Shown in pieces: positions 1-8,169 of a DNA stretch of 22,209 nt (position 1 is its first letter; the number at the start of each line of letters is the position of its first letter). Origin of the DNA: Collinsella sp. AF33-16 (GTDB lineage Bacteria > Actinomycetota > Coriobacteriia > Coriobacteriales > Coriobacteriaceae); the NCBI RefSeq assembly GCF_003475325.1, contig NZ_QRQC01000025.1, positions 1-22,209 on the forward strand. The letters run 5' to 3'. The notes below the pieces were generated by a model, which saw only the letters and a list, made by a program, of their open reading frames with translations, ran no database searches and was not told the origin of the DNA. The position numbers and the translations under genes are program-made.

Positions 1-49
1 GGCGCCGCTGACCGGTGGACGGCACCGAGCCGTACGCTTGAACTTGGAA

Positions 50-79
50 GGGGGAGGCCTCGCGGCCTCCCCCTTTTTT
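50..79 (+). terminator. Rho-independent terminator of the unit upstream of the window
   Basis: Bases 50-59 pair perfectly with 64-73 (10 bp, GC-rich) around the 4-base loop TCGC, followed by six T residues. This is a textbook intrinsic terminator reading rightward. The gene it serves lies left of the window; a TGA at 9-11 could be its stop, but too little is visible to call a coding region. It lies about 65 bases past the 3' end of the leftward gene at 144-611 and has no T tract on that strand. Confidence 0.9.
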
Positions 80-143
80 GCGTTTACGGAGCGTAAATGA
101 CTCTATTACACCAGATGATCTTATCGTTTTTGGTATTGAGCCT

Positions 144-611
144 TTATTTAAAGAAGATAAATCGAATAACAAGGGCAACTGCTATGGACACAATAATCAA
201 AAGCAGGATTGTCAGTCGATGCTGCTTGCGTCGTTTACTTGATGAAACAAAGATTGATTTTCCCTGTTTTGGCGTTTCGAGATAGCGAGCCGAATGCGTC
301 AAGGTTTGCTTTGGTCGAGGACCTCTTTGTTGATGAGCGGCAGATGCTTTCATCGGCTCATCACTAACTGCGCTGTTTTTAGATAATGGTGCGTCTTTCA
401 GATATACAGGGTCTCCCGAGGCGACGCCCATATGTTTACGTCCCGTTTGGGCATCCTCGAGTGTTTGATATCGATTTCTCGTCACATACTCGGGCTCCGG
501 ATCATTAATGGGCTCTTGCGAGATGTGGGGGCGATGGAACCCTGGCGGCTGCGTGGAAGTATCTTCCCCCTGCGTCGGCATAAATATTTTGTTCTGGTTT
601 TGGTCGTCCAT
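144..611 (-). CDS. hypothetical tail-anchored membrane protein, 155 aa
   Basis: I do not recognise a family. The predicted protein has a polar N-terminal part (residues 1-125) rich in Q, P, S, T and charged residues that looks disordered. A basic patch KRRKQHR follows (126-132), then one hydrophobic segment (about 133-154) ending almost at the C terminus. By the positive-inside rule this suggests a C-terminally anchored protein with its bulk in the cytoplasm. The start at 611 is preceded by AAAGGG four bases upstream, and TACAAT lies at 651-656 on the same strand. The gene and its flanks are visibly richer in A+T than the rest of the window. It stands alone, divergent from hsp20. The ORFs read on the opposite strand here lack any comparable features. 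A real gene is likely; its function is unknown. Confidence 0.65.
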   Translation of the reverse strand: MDDQNQNKIFMPTQGEDTSTQPPGFHRPHISQEPINDPEPEYVTRNRYQTLEDAQTGRKHMGVASGDPVYLKDAPLSKNSAVSDEPMKASAAHQQRGPRPKQTLTHSARYLETPKQGKSIFVSSSKRRKQHRLTILLLIIVSIAVALVIRFIFFK

Positions 612-650
612 GATGCCCTTTAGCTCGTTACCAACAACGTGTACGCGCTC

Positions 651-656
651 ATTGTA
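651..656 (-). promoter_or_regulatory. candidate -10 box for the tail-anchored protein gene
   Basis: TACAAT on the minus strand, 39 bases before the start at 611. No good -35 hexamer is seen at 16-18 bases spacing. Support comes from the same hexamer recurring before six other genes here. Confidence 0.4.
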
Positions 657-731
657 AGCCCCTTGTTATTTGTAGCTGCGAACATACTCGTTATTTAAGC
701 TCTGGTTCAAAGAACCTTAACCTTACTAAAA

Positions 732-752
732 CCTGAGTCATTCACACTTAGA
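732..752. promoter_or_regulatory. possible HAIR-like (HspR) operator before hsp20
   Basis: The sequence reads CCTGAGT-N7-ACTTAGA. The actinobacterial HspR operator HAIR is CTTGAGT-N7-ACTCAAG. The left half matches 6 of 7 and the right half 4 of 7, with exact 7-base spacing. It lies about 135 bases before the chosen hsp20 start, next to AT-rich promoter-like sequence (758-764 and 794-803). HspR control of heat-shock genes is established in actinobacteria; binding here is an inference. Confidence 0.35.
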
Positions 753-871
753 TATGCTTATATTACAGGACTCAAAAAACTTTATAGTCGATGTATATAT
801 AAGCACTGGGTGGGCATATATAAGAGCGTCAAAAGAAGTCCCAGTCACCTAGAAGATGGCTCGGCAGTCCT

Positions 872-879
872 AAAAGGAG
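872..879 (+). promoter_or_regulatory. ribosome binding site that fixes the hsp20 start
   Basis: AAAAGGAG lies 8 bases before the ATG at 888. The in-frame ATG at 810 has no comparable site, and its 26 extra residues do not resemble an Hsp20 N terminus. Confidence 0.8.
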
Positions 880-887
880 TGGTAAAC

Positions 888-1319
888 ATGGCAAGCATGG
901 TTCCTTATCGTTCGGTTTTTGGCGTTCGTCCTTCTGCTAGCTCGCTGTTCGATCTGTTTGATGATATGACCGACCTTGCAAACAACTCGATTGCTTCCAA
1001 GGCGTTTCCCGTTGACGTTGAGGATAAGGGCGATGGCTATGAGGTCAAGGCCTATCTGACCGGTGTCGCCAAGGATGACATCGATGTCGAGCTCAATGAG
1101 GGCCGTCTGTCCATTAGCGTGAACGTTGTGGAGGACGAGGAGAACGAGGGCAAGAACTACCTGCAGAAGGAGTTTAGCTCGTACAGCGCGACGCGTGGCG
1201 TATATCTGAAGGACGCTTCGAGCGAGGGTCTCTCTGCTAAGTATGCTGACGGAATCCTCACCGTTACGGTACCTAAGATCGTCGAGAAGAAGAACGTTAC
1301 GAAGATCTCCATTGACTAG
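888..1319 (+). CDS. small heat-shock protein, Hsp20/alpha-crystallin family
   Basis: This is an ATP-independent holdase chaperone that would bind unfolding proteins in the cytoplasm and keep them refoldable. From the start at 888 it is 143 residues, normal for bacterial Hsp20. The short N-terminal arm contains LFDLFDDM (20-27). The alpha-crystallin domain spans about 40-130, opening with FPVDVED and ending with GILTVTVPK (122-130), the conserved closing strand motif. The C-terminal tail VTKISID holds an I-x-I-type sequence used for oligomer contacts. It is a single-gene unit with a long upstream region that may contain an HspR-like operator at 732-752. A bidirectional terminator follows. The family call is very secure. 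Confidence 0.95.
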   Translation: MASMVPYRSVFGVRPSASSLFDLFDDMTDLANNSIASKAFPVDVEDKGDGYEVKAYLTGVAKDDIDVELNEGRLSISVNVVEDEENEGKNYLQKEFSSYSATRGVYLKDASSEGLSAKYADGILTVTVPKIVEKKNVTKISID

Positions 1320-1345
1320 CTTCGTTGGTGTTCTGCGCTATTAAA

Positions 1346-1393
1346 AGGCAGCAAAAGGGGCTGGGAAGCGATTCCCGGCCCCTTTTGCTGCCT
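1346..1393. terminator. bidirectional terminator between hsp20 and the MBL hydrolase
   Basis: Bases 1346-1367 pair with 1372-1393 (22 bp including one G-U) around the loop GCGA. The stem contains A4 on one side and T4 on the other, and further A residues at 1343-1346 give a short T tract to leftward transcription. It sits midway between two convergent genes and can serve both. Confidence 0.8.
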
Positions 1394-1401
1394 AGGACAG
1401 T

Positions 1402-2211
1402 CTATTGAATGGTTACTGGCCGGTGCTGGCTGGCGGGGCGTATCGAGAGTATTCGCGATCCGTGGAGAAGGGTGGCGGAGCTGCCGACCTCGTCATCCAG
1501 AGTTGCGGCTAGAGCTTTGGCATAGCTTTTGACGGTTAGGCTTGGACGATTATTGTCCTGGCTGATGTGCATGGCGATGAGCTGCTCGGTTCGATCGGTG
1601 ACGAGCCCACGCGCTGCGTCGGCGGCCTGGTCGTTAGAGAGATGGCCTTTTGCAGATAAAATTCGCTCTTGGAGGAAGCGGGGGTAATCCCCTTGGCGCA
1701 GCATGGCCACATCGTGGTTGCTCTCGAGTGCAAGAACTCGGCAGTCTTCGAGGGTGTCTATAGCTTGTTTGGTTAGCTCTCCGGTGTCGGTAGCAAAGCC
1801 AATGGAGTCATCGAGAGTGTCGAATCGATAACCGACAGGATTGATGACATCATGCGATGTTGGGTAGGTTCGCACGCGGATGCCGGCAATGGAAAGCGTG
1901 TCGCCGGGGTCAAATTCCTCTACGGGTAGATGTGCGAGGGTTTCTTTGCACGAAAGCGTGCCCCTGCTGGCAAAGAGGGGGCCGTGCCAGTGCTTGCACC
2001 AGACATCGAGGCCCTTGATGTGATCGCTATGCTCATGAGTAATGAGAAGAGCCGAGACGTTGTCTGTCGAGAGCCCCAGTTCTGCCATGCGCTTTAATGT
2101 CTCGCGGCGAGACAGTCCGTCATCGACCATAATGAGCCCCTGCGGGCCCTCAATGAGTGCGCAGTTGCCTTTAGAGCCACTGCCGAGGATATGAAGGTGC
2201 AGACGAGACAT
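1402..2211 (-). CDS. metallo-beta-lactamase-fold hydrolase, WalJ/YycJ type
   Basis: A 269-residue MBL-fold protein. It opens with LHILGSGSKGN (5-15) like YycJ/WalJ proteins. The metal-binding motif HEHSDH is at 59-64, with further ligand candidates H120 (PTSHD), D142 (ATDTGE) and H215 (MHIS). SNHD (164-167) and GHLSN (189-193) are typical of the YycJ subgroup. In Firmicutes the gene sits in the walRK operon and has been linked to cell-wall homeostasis and DNA repair; RNase or exonuclease-like activity is possible from the fold. Here it is not beside a walRK pair. The start at 2211 has only a weak ribosome binding site. It is divergent from tilS with 48 bases between the start codons. Family confident, substrate unknown. 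Confidence 0.88.
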   Translation of the reverse strand: MSRLHLHILGSGSKGNCALIEGPQGLIMVDDGLSRRETLKRMAELGLSTDNVSALLITHEHSDHIKGLDVWCKHWHGPLFASRGTLSCKETLAHLPVEEFDPGDTLSIAGIRVRTYPTSHDVINPVGYRFDTLDDSIGFATDTGELTKQAIDTLEDCRVLALESNHDVAMLRQGDYPRFLQERILSAKGHLSNDQAADAARGLVTDRTEQLIAMHISQDNNRPSLTVKSYAKALAATLDDEVGSSATLLHGSRILSIRPASQHRPVTIQ

Positions 2212-2225
2212 AAGATTCCAAAGGA

Positions 2226-2231
2226 TACAAT
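2226..2231 (+). promoter_or_regulatory. candidate -10 box for tilS
   Basis: TACAAT 28 bases before the tilS start, in the short divergent gap with the MBL gene. No convincing -35 box is visible. Confidence 0.45.
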
Positions 2232-2259
2232 GGGTGCGGACGAATAGAGGAGGAAGCGA

Positions 2260-3798
2260 ATGCCAACGGTATCACAGCATTACGGACACCATGCCGTGCC
2301 CGGGGCAGTCGATGAGACCCGAACGAGGCAGCAGGCTGCTCCTGTCGTGCTCATGGTATCAGGCGGCGCGGACTCGACGGCACTGCTTCTTATGGCGTGC
2401 ACATCAAAGCTGGATATCCAAGACGGACGCGGTGTTGCCCCCATTGCTCGCGAGCGCCTGCATGTGCTGCATGTAAACCACCATCTGCGCGGCAAGGCGT
2501 CCGATGGCGACGAGGCCTTTGTGCGTGAGCTCTGCGCGAAATATGGTTTACCGCTGTGCGTGGAGCACGCTTATTTTGATGGGGAGTCGGGCAATGTTGA
2601 GGCCGCGGCCCGCGAGGTGCGCTATGCCGCGGCGCGGAGGTATGTCCGCGAGCTCTGCGCCCAGACGGGGGCACCGCGAACGGCGGCTCGTATCTGCACC
2701 GCGCACACGTCTTCGGATCGCGCGGAAACGTTTATGATGAACGCGATTAAGGGTTCGGGGCCCGCTGGCCTATCGAGCATTCCTCGCCGGAGGAATATCG
2801 TGGTGCGTCCCTTGCTCGACCTAACTCATGGCGAGCTCGTGGGCTATCTACAGGTACATGGTCAGCCGTGGCGTGAAGACGAGAGCAATGAGGATATCTC
2901 GTATCTGCGAAACTACGTGCGCCATCGAGTGATGCCGGTGGTGGCGCAGCGCAACGCGAGCGTCTGCAAGACGATTGGCGCCGCCTGCGAGATCTTAGGC
3001 GATGAGGACGCGTTTTTGTCTCAGCTTTCGGCACAGGCGTTTCGAAGCTGCCTGCGTAAGGAGGCGGCGGGCGCGCTGGTGCTCGATGCCAGGCGCCTTG
3101 CTGCGGCCGAGGTGGTAATCGCGCGGCGCATCGTGCGGCTGGCGATTAAGCGCATCGACCCCGATGCTCGGCCGGAGATGCGGCATGTGGAGCGCGTGCT
3201 CGCCTGCGTTGCCGAGGGTGCGGGGTCGGTCACACTCCCGGCGGGAATTGATGCGCGCGTGGAGTTTGGCATGCTGGCACTCAAGGCCCCGGCGGCGCGC
3301 GAGGGCTTAGTGGCCGACTGGATCTCCGTTCCCGGTCGTCTGCCGCTGGGGGCGGGGCGTATGCTGACAGCAGAGCCGATGGCTGTGGAGCCGGGGCGCG
3401 ATATCGTGCACCGTGCCCGCGAGCTTGCTGCTGACGGGGAGGTTGCGGCCTTGGTGGATGCGGCGGCCCTGGGGTTCGCCGACCGCGATAGCGAGCGGAT
3501 GCTAGCCGGCTCGCGCGGGGAGATTCCCGCCGAGGCGCGTTTGGCGCGTCTGTGGGTAGACGGTCCCGCGCCGGGGGATGTGATGTGCCCGCTGGGCATG
3601 AGTGGGCGAAGTAAGAAGGTGTCGGACCTGCTCAACGAGGCTCGTATTCCCGTTTCTGAGCGCGCAGGCGTTCCTGTGGTGAGAACGGCTCCGGGAGGTG
3701 CCGTGGTATGGGTCGCAGGCGTTCGCGCGGACGAGCGCTTTAAATGCACGGCCGCAACGCGCGTGGCGTATCTGCTTCGTGTGGTCGATGCGGAATAG
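2260..3798 (+). CDS. tilS: tRNA(Ile)-lysidine synthetase
   Basis: This enzyme converts C34 of the CAU-anticodon tRNA(Ile) to lysidine using ATP and lysine, so that the tRNA reads AUA instead of AUG. The N-type PP-loop SGGADS is at 34-39, HVNHHLRG at 71-78, and AHTSSDRAET at about 148-157. The last corresponds to the usual GHxxDDQAET, with the first D replaced by S. RNYVRHRVMP is at 217-226. A C-terminal TilS_C domain (roughly 425-505) contains GDVMCPLGMSGRSKKVSDLL. At 512 residues it is full length. GAGGAGG at 2247-2253 supports the ATG at 2260. It is followed by hpt and ftsH, the same gene order as in Bacillus and many other bacteria, which backs the call. Confidence 0.95.
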   Translation: MPTVSQHYGHHAVPGAVDETRTRQQAAPVVLMVSGGADSTALLLMACTSKLDIQDGRGVAPIARERLHVLHVNHHLRGKASDGDEAFVRELCAKYGLPLCVEHAYFDGESGNVEAAAREVRYAAARRYVRELCAQTGAPRTAARICTAHTSSDRAETFMMNAIKGSGPAGLSSIPRRRNIVVRPLLDLTHGELVGYLQVHGQPWREDESNEDISYLRNYVRHRVMPVVAQRNASVCKTIGAACEILGDEDAFLSQLSAQAFRSCLRKEAAGALVLDARRLAAAEVVIARRIVRLAIKRIDPDARPEMRHVERVLACVAEGAGSVTLPAGIDARVEFGMLALKAPAAREGLVADWISVPGRLPLGAGRMLTAEPMAVEPGRDIVHRARELAADGEVAALVDAAALGFADRDSERMLAGSRGEIPAEARLARLWVDGPAPGDVMCPLGMSGRSKKVSDLLNEARIPVSERAGVPVVRTAPGGAVVWVAGVRADERFKCTAATRVAYLLRVVDAE

Positions 3799-3945
3799 CA
3801 TCCCACGCCAGCTATTCTGTGCGACGTTGACGGTATTCCCGCGCTGATGGCGTACGGGCTAGAAAATATACCCCGTGCGCTGCTAAAATGTGAAGTTCGC
3901 GTCCATACGGCGGTGTGTGGGCGATAAGCACAAGAAAGGGTTGTC

Positions 3946-4494
3946 ATGGCTTCTCAACATCCGGATATCGAGAAGGTTCTGTTTACGCAGGAGGATATCG
4001 ACGGTATCGTCTCTCGCCTAGGCGAGCAGATTACTCGCGACTACGCGGGTAAGGATCTGGTGCTGATTGCGGTCCTGCGCGGCGCCGTGGTCTTTATGGG
4101 CGACCTGATGCGCAAGATCGAGCTGCCGACCAACATCGATTTCATGGCTGTTTCGAGCTATGGTGACGGTGTGAAGTCCTCGGGTATCGTGCGTATCATT
4201 AAGGACCTGGATATCGACATCCGCGGTCGCGACGTGCTGATCGTCGAGGACATTCTGGACTCGGGCCTGACGCTCAAGTATCTGATGAAGAACCTCGAGA
4301 GCCGCAAGCCCGCTTCTCTGGAGGTCGCCGCCTTCCTGTGGAAGGACGTTGAGGACCGTACCTCGGCCATCACGCCCAAGTATGTTGGAACCCATTGCCC
4401 CGATGCCTTTGTGGTGGGCTACGGCCTCGACTATGCCGAGCGCTATCGTAACCTTCCGTATCTGGGCATTTTGAAACCGGAGGTTTATTCGTAA
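3946..4494 (+). CDS. hpt: hypoxanthine (guanine) phosphoribosyltransferase
   Basis: A cytoplasmic purine-salvage enzyme that joins hypoxanthine or guanine to PRPP, giving IMP or GMP. It is 182 residues, the usual length. LRG (44-46) forms the PPi loop and SSYGDG (70-75) lies in the flexible catalytic loop. The PRPP-binding signature VLIVEDILDSGLT is at 97-109, and GYGLDYAERYRNLPYLGIL (158-176) is the base-binding and C-terminal signature. An AAGAAAGGG ribosome site precedes the start. A 147-base gap separates it from tilS, and it may have its own promoter there (TAAAAT at 3884-3889). Its stop is one base before the ftsH start, so the two are likely cotranscribed and coupled. Confidence 0.96.
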   Translation: MASQHPDIEKVLFTQEDIDGIVSRLGEQITRDYAGKDLVLIAVLRGAVVFMGDLMRKIELPTNIDFMAVSSYGDGVKSSGIVRIIKDLDIDIRGRDVLIVEDILDSGLTLKYLMKNLESRKPASLEVAAFLWKDVEDRTSAITPKYVGTHCPDAFVVGYGLDYAERYRNLPYLGILKPEVYS

Positions 4495-4495
4495 G

Positions 4496-6631
4496 ATGCC
4501 CGACGACCGTAACGATAACAATTCCCAGACTCCCCGGGAGCCTAAGATCCCGGGGGTGCCCGGAGGCAAGAAGCCCACGCGTACGGGCTGGCTGTATTTT
4601 ATTTTGGCTTGCGCGCTCCTGGGCTACGCCTTCTTTAACATGGGCTCCGGCTTTGCCAATTCCAGCAATACCGTTAAGCTCGCGACGAGCGAGATGGTCA
4701 GCGCCATCAAGCAGGATCGCGTCGAAGATCTGACCTATACGGTTCAAGACGGAAGCGTGACGGGTCATTACTGGAAGACAAAAAAGGACAAGGGCGATAC
4801 GAGCGAGCTCAAGAGCTTCTCCTCGACTTATGTCGGCTCCGATTCGCTTGCCGAGCTTATGGCGGAGCACCCCGATACCAAGTACATCGTCAACACCAAT
4901 GATCCCGATTTTTGGGGCGACCTCGCGATGAGCGTGCTTCCGACGATCGCCTTGATTGCCATCATGTTCTACTTTATGCGCCAGATGATGGGCGCCAACA
5001 ACAGGAACATGCAGTTTGGCAAGACCAACGCCAAGACCAACGAGGCCACACGCCCCAAGGTCAAGTTCGAGGACGTTGCCGGCGTGGACGAGGCAGTCGA
5101 GGAACTCGAGGAGATCCGTGACTTTTTGAGTGATCCGGATCGCTATCGCAAGCTGGGCGCCAAGATCCCGCGTGGCGTGTTGCTGGTTGGCCCTCCGGGC
5201 ACCGGTAAAACGCTGCTGGCTAAGGCCGTTGCCGGCGAGGCGGGCGTGCCGTTCTTTAGCATCTCGGGTTCCGACTTTGTCGAGATGTTCGTAGGTGTCG
5301 GCGCCAGCCGTGTGCGTGACCTCTTTAAGGAGGCCAAGTCCCAGGCCCCGTCGATCATCTTCATCGATGAGATCGATGCCGTGGGACGTCAGCGCGGAGC
5401 TGGCTTGGGCGGCGGTCACGACGAGCGCGAGCAGACGCTCAACCAGCTGCTGGTCGAGATGGACGGCTTTGAGGAAAGCGAGTCGGTCATCCTGATCGCT
5501 GCGACCAACCGTCCTGACATCTTGGATCCGGCATTGCTGCGTCCCGGCCGTTTTGACCGTCAGGTTACGGTCGACCGTCCGGATGTGAAGGGCCGCGAGC
5601 AGATCTTGCGCGTGCATGCCGAGAACAAGCCGATGGACGAGGACGTTAAGTTTGAGAAGCTCGCCCAGATGACCGTTGGCTTTACTGGTGCCGATTTGGC
5701 GAACCTGCTCAACGAGTCTGCGCTGCTGGCCGCTCGCCGCCATCGTTCCGTGATCTCGATGGACGAGGTCGAGGAATCGATGGAGCGCGTGATTGCCGGA
5801 CCGCAACGCAAGGGTCGCGTGATGACCGAGGCCGAGCGCACCACGATTGCCTACCACGAGAGCGGTCACGCTTTGGTGGGCCACATCCTGGAGCACTCCG
5901 ATCCGGTTCATAAGATCTCGATTGTCAGCCGCGGCCAGGCGCTAGGCTACACGCTGCAGCTTCCGCAGGAGGACCACTTCCTTAAGACCAAGAACGAGAT
6001 GCTCGACGAGCTCGCCGTGTTCTTGGGCGGTCGCGTTGCCGAGGAGCTCATGTGCGATGACATTACGTCGGGCGCGAGCAACGATCTGGAGCGCGCAACC
6101 AAGATGGCGCGCGAGATGGTCACGCGCCTGGGCATGAGCGAGGAGCTGGGCACGCAAGTGTTTGGCGAGGCGCAACATCAGGTGTTCCTTGGTCGCGATT
6201 ACGCCGATCACCAGGATTACTCCGAGGAGACGGCGCGCCGCATCGATATCGAGGTTCAGCGCATTATGCGTGAGGCCCATCGTCGTGCGGTCGAGATCCT
6301 GGACGCCCGTCGCGATCAGCTCGATCTGATGGCGAAGGTGCTGCTTGAGCGCGAGACCGTCGAAGGCGACGCCGTGAACGCCCTGCTCGACAACGAGTGG
6401 GATGCGTACCTTGAGCGCGAGGGCGATATCCTGGCGGCCAAGGAGGAGCGCAATGCCAAGGCGGCCGGCATGCCGACCAAGAAGCGCGCGCCTCGCATGA
6501 GCGAGGAGGAGCTGGCGGCTGATGCCGCAGCCTTTGCGCAGACGGCCATGCAGGAGGATGCCGAAGCCGCATCCGATGATGCTGACGATGACCATGCCGT
6601 CGTCGATGCCGATGCCGATGCCGACAAATAG
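4496..6631 (+). CDS. ftsH: ATP-dependent zinc metalloprotease FtsH
   Basis: A membrane-bound AAA+ protease that extracts and degrades misfolded membrane proteins and short-lived regulators. Membrane segments lie at about 31-48 and 144-161, flanking an extracytoplasmic domain. The AAA domain has Walker A GPPGTGKT (232-239), Walker B IIFIDEID (287-294) and the second region of homology around [20 protein letters not shown] (336-355). The zinc site is HESGH (454-458), with the acidic third ligand expected at D530 in ASNDLE. At 711 residues it is slightly long because of a charged C-terminal tail rich in Ala, Asp and Glu. That tail ends in a hexanucleotide run, GATGCC three times at 6605-6622. 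The start at 4496 follows the hpt stop by one base, with GGAGG at 4479-4483 inside hpt. Confidence 0.97.
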   Translation: MPDDRNDNNSQTPREPKIPGVPGGKKPTRTGWLYFILACALLGYAFFNMGSGFANSSNTVKLATSEMVSAIKQDRVEDLTYTVQDGSVTGHYWKTKKDKGDTSELKSFSSTYVGSDSLAELMAEHPDTKYIVNTNDPDFWGDLAMSVLPTIALIAIMFYFMRQMMGANNRNMQFGKTNAKTNEATRPKVKFEDVAGVDEAVEELEEIRDFLSDPDRYRKLGAKIPRGVLLVGPPGTGKTLLAKAVAGEAGVPFFSISGSDFVEMFVGVGASRVRDLFKEAKSQAPSIIFIDEIDAVGRQRGAGLGGGHDEREQTLNQLLVEMDGFEESESVILIAATNRPDILDPALLRPGRFDRQVTVDRPDVKGREQILRVHAENKPMDEDVKFEKLAQMTVGFTGADLANLLNESALLAARRHRSVISMDEVEESMERVIAGPQRKGRVMTEAERTTIAYHESGHALVGHILEHSDPVHKISIVSRGQALGYTLQLPQEDHFLKTKNEMLDELAVFLGGRVAEELMCDDITSGASNDLERATKMAREMVTRLGMSEELGTQVFGEAQHQVFLGRDYADHQDYSEETARRIDIEVQRIMREAHRRAVEILDARRDQLDLMAKVLLERETVEGDAVNALLDNEWDAYLEREGDILAAKEERNAKAAGMPTKKRAPRMSEEELAADAAAFAQTAMQEDAEAASDDADDDHAVVDADADADK

Positions 6632-6642
6632 TCTTTGTGGCG

Positions 6643-6680
6643 AAAGCCTCCGCGGGGAAACCTGCGGAGGCTTTTTCTTT
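6643..6680 (+). terminator. Rho-independent terminator of the tilS-hpt-ftsH unit
   Basis: GCCTCCGCGGG (6646-6656) pairs with CCTGCGGAGGC (6661-6671) with one G-U, closed by a GAAA tetraloop and followed by T5-C-T4. A strong intrinsic terminator just after ftsH. Confidence 0.93.
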
Positions 6681-6700
6681 TGAGCGATATGGGGCCGTCT

Positions 6701-6760
6701 GTTGATTGGGGACAGACTTAAATGAGCGTTTTCACGCATTTAAGTCTGTCCCCAATCAAC
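6701..6760. repeat. REP-like palindromic element with 24-bp perfect arms
   Basis: Bases 6701-6724 are the exact reverse complement of 6737-6760. An alternative fold pairs 6701-6723 with 6738-6760, then leaves a two-base GA bulge (6724-6725) and closes a GCGT/ACGC stem around TTTC. The arms contain GGGGACAGACTTAAAT. It lies after the ftsH terminator and before the aminotransferase promoter, so it is not needed as a terminator. The bulged long hairpin and the GGGGACAG core resemble REP elements linked to RAYT/IS200-like transposases; that assignment is an inference. Confidence 0.75.
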
Positions 6761-6789
6761 ATTCTGCGGCACTTTGCTCGGCTAAAGCG

Positions 6790-6795
6790 TACAAT
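6790..6795 (+). promoter_or_regulatory. candidate -10 box for the aminotransferase
   Basis: TACAAT preceded by G, 24 bases before the ATG at 6820. No clear -35 hexamer. Confidence 0.5.
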
Positions 6796-6819
6796 AGCGC
6801 CTATGCGAAAGGGGAACAG

Positions 6820-8004
6820 ATGATCAACGAAACTATGTATGCTCGCGGTGCGGAAAGCTCCATCATCCGTGAGATCTTTAGCTACGGCCTTGAGCGCAAG
6901 GCACAGATCGGTGCAGAGAACGTATTCGATTTTTCGCTGGGAAACCCGAGCGTTCCGGCACCTGCCGCTGTGGCTGAGTCCATTAAGAAGGCCTTGGAGC
7001 TGCCGAGCGACCAGCTGCATGGATACACGCCTGCACCGGGTCTGCCGCAGTGCCGTACCGCCGTGGCCGAATCGCTCAACCGCCGTTTTGGCACGAGCTA
7101 TGAGGGCAAGGACGTCTTTATGACGGTGGGTGCGGCGGCTTCGCTCACCTGTACGCTCAACGCGATTACCAATCCGGGCGACGAGGTCATCGTTATCGCC
7201 CCGTACTTCCCGGAGTATCGTGTGTGGATTGAGAAGGCCGGTTGTACGTGTGTCGAGGCGCTCGCCGATGAAGATACGTTCCAGCTGAGCGTGGATAACG
7301 TGCTCAAGGCGATTACCGATAAGACGGCTGCCGTCATTATCGACTCGCCTAATAACCCGACCGGCGCCGTATATACGCGTGACACGCTGACGCGACTGGC
7401 TAATGTTCTGCGCGAGACCAACGCTCAGCGCGATCCCGAGAATCCGATTATGCTCATCTCGGATGAGCCGTACCGCGAAATCGTGTACGGTGCCGAGGTG
7501 CCTTGGGTGCCCTCGATCTACGAGAACACCGTGGTGTGCTACTCGTATTCTAAGTCGCTTTCGCTGCCGGGCGAGCGCGTGGGATGGATCCTTGTTCCCA
7601 ATACGAATCCTCAGGCAGATCGTCTAATGCCCGCCGTTGCCGGTGCCGCCCGTACGCTGGGCTTCGTGTGCGCACCGGCCCTCTTTCAGCGCGTAATTAT
7701 CGACTGTATCGATGAGCCGAGTGACGTTGAGGCCTATGCACGCAACCGCACCGCGCTTACCGACGCACTAGCGGAGTACGGCTACACCTATGTTGAGCCG
7801 GATGGCGCGTTCTACCTATGGGTGAAAGCGTTGGAGTCCGATGCGAATGCGTTTTGCGAGCGTGCGAAGAAGTACGAACTGCTCGCGGTTCCCTCGGACA
7901 GCTTTGGTATGCCGGGTTGGTTCCGCCTGGGCTATTGCGTGAGTTACGAAACGATTGTCAATTCGCTACCCGCTTGGAAGCGGTTGGCAGACGAGTATCG
8001 TTAA
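6820..8004 (+). CDS. class I/II PLP-dependent aminotransferase (aspartate aminotransferase-like)
   Basis: A fold-type I transaminase of 394 residues. FSLGNPS (38-44) resembles the N-terminal substrate-site strand. SPNNPTG is at 176-182, the PLP-ring aspartate is D215 in ISDEPY, and the Schiff-base lysine is K245 in SYSKSLSLPGERVGW. The carboxylate-binding arginine is R369 in FRLGY. The amino donor cannot be read from sequence; an aspartate, alanine or aromatic substrate is possible. The frame is open further upstream through the palindromic repeat, but AAAGGGGAA at 6808-6816 four bases before the ATG at 6820 fixes the start. It forms its own unit, with a TACAAT box in front and a hairpin behind. 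Confidence 0.92.
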   Translation: MINETMYARGAESSIIREIFSYGLERKAQIGAENVFDFSLGNPSVPAPAAVAESIKKALELPSDQLHGYTPAPGLPQCRTAVAESLNRRFGTSYEGKDVFMTVGAAASLTCTLNAITNPGDEVIVIAPYFPEYRVWIEKAGCTCVEALADEDTFQLSVDNVLKAITDKTAAVIIDSPNNPTGAVYTRDTLTRLANVLRETNAQRDPENPIMLISDEPYREIVYGAEVPWVPSIYENTVVCYSYSKSLSLPGERVGWILVPNTNPQADRLMPAVAGAARTLGFVCAPALFQRVIIDCIDEPSDVEAYARNRTALTDALAEYGYTYVEPDGAFYLWVKALESDANAFCERAKKYELLAVPSDSFGMPGWFRLGYCVSYETIVNSLPAWKRLADEYR

Positions 8005-8038
8005 AAGTAAAGCGCTCTGCCTGTAATGTTTTACGTGA

Positions 8039-8069
8039 AACGGGGTTTGGTTTTAAGCCAGACCCCGTT
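8039..8069 (+). terminator. probable terminator after the aminotransferase
   Basis: Bases 8039-8050 pair with 8058-8069 (12 bp with one wobble) around TTTTAAG. Only a weak T content follows, so termination may be partial. Confidence 0.5.
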
Positions 8070-8126
8070 GTCTATGCCGTTGTGTGATTGGGATGAAGCA
8101 GTTTTACGACTATCGAAGGCTATGCG

Positions 8127-8132
8127 TACAAT
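8127..8132 (+). promoter_or_regulatory. candidate -10 box for the PHP gene
   Basis: TACAAT preceded by G, 37 bases before the ATG at 8170. TTACGA at 8104-8109 has 17-base spacing but is a poor -35 match. Confidence 0.45.
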
Positions 8133-8169
8133 GAATATACGCGACGGCCATGCCGGATAAGGAGATCCG

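Noticed and set aside
97..285. Small plus-strand ORF of 62 codons
   Set aside because: It overlaps the 3' part of the tail-anchored protein gene, starts just after a terminator, and has no ribosome site or recognisable feature.
3021..3947. 308-codon open frame antisense to tilS
   Set aside because: Composition is S/A/R/T-rich as expected of a shadow frame in GC-rich DNA; tilS on the sense strand is certain.
4370..5911. 513-codon open frame antisense to hpt and ftsH
   Set aside because: It spans two well-identified genes on the other strand and has no start signal or family features.
6701..6760. CRISPR repeat or extra terminator
   Set aside because: There is one copy with no spacers, and no T tract follows; a normal terminator is already present upstream.
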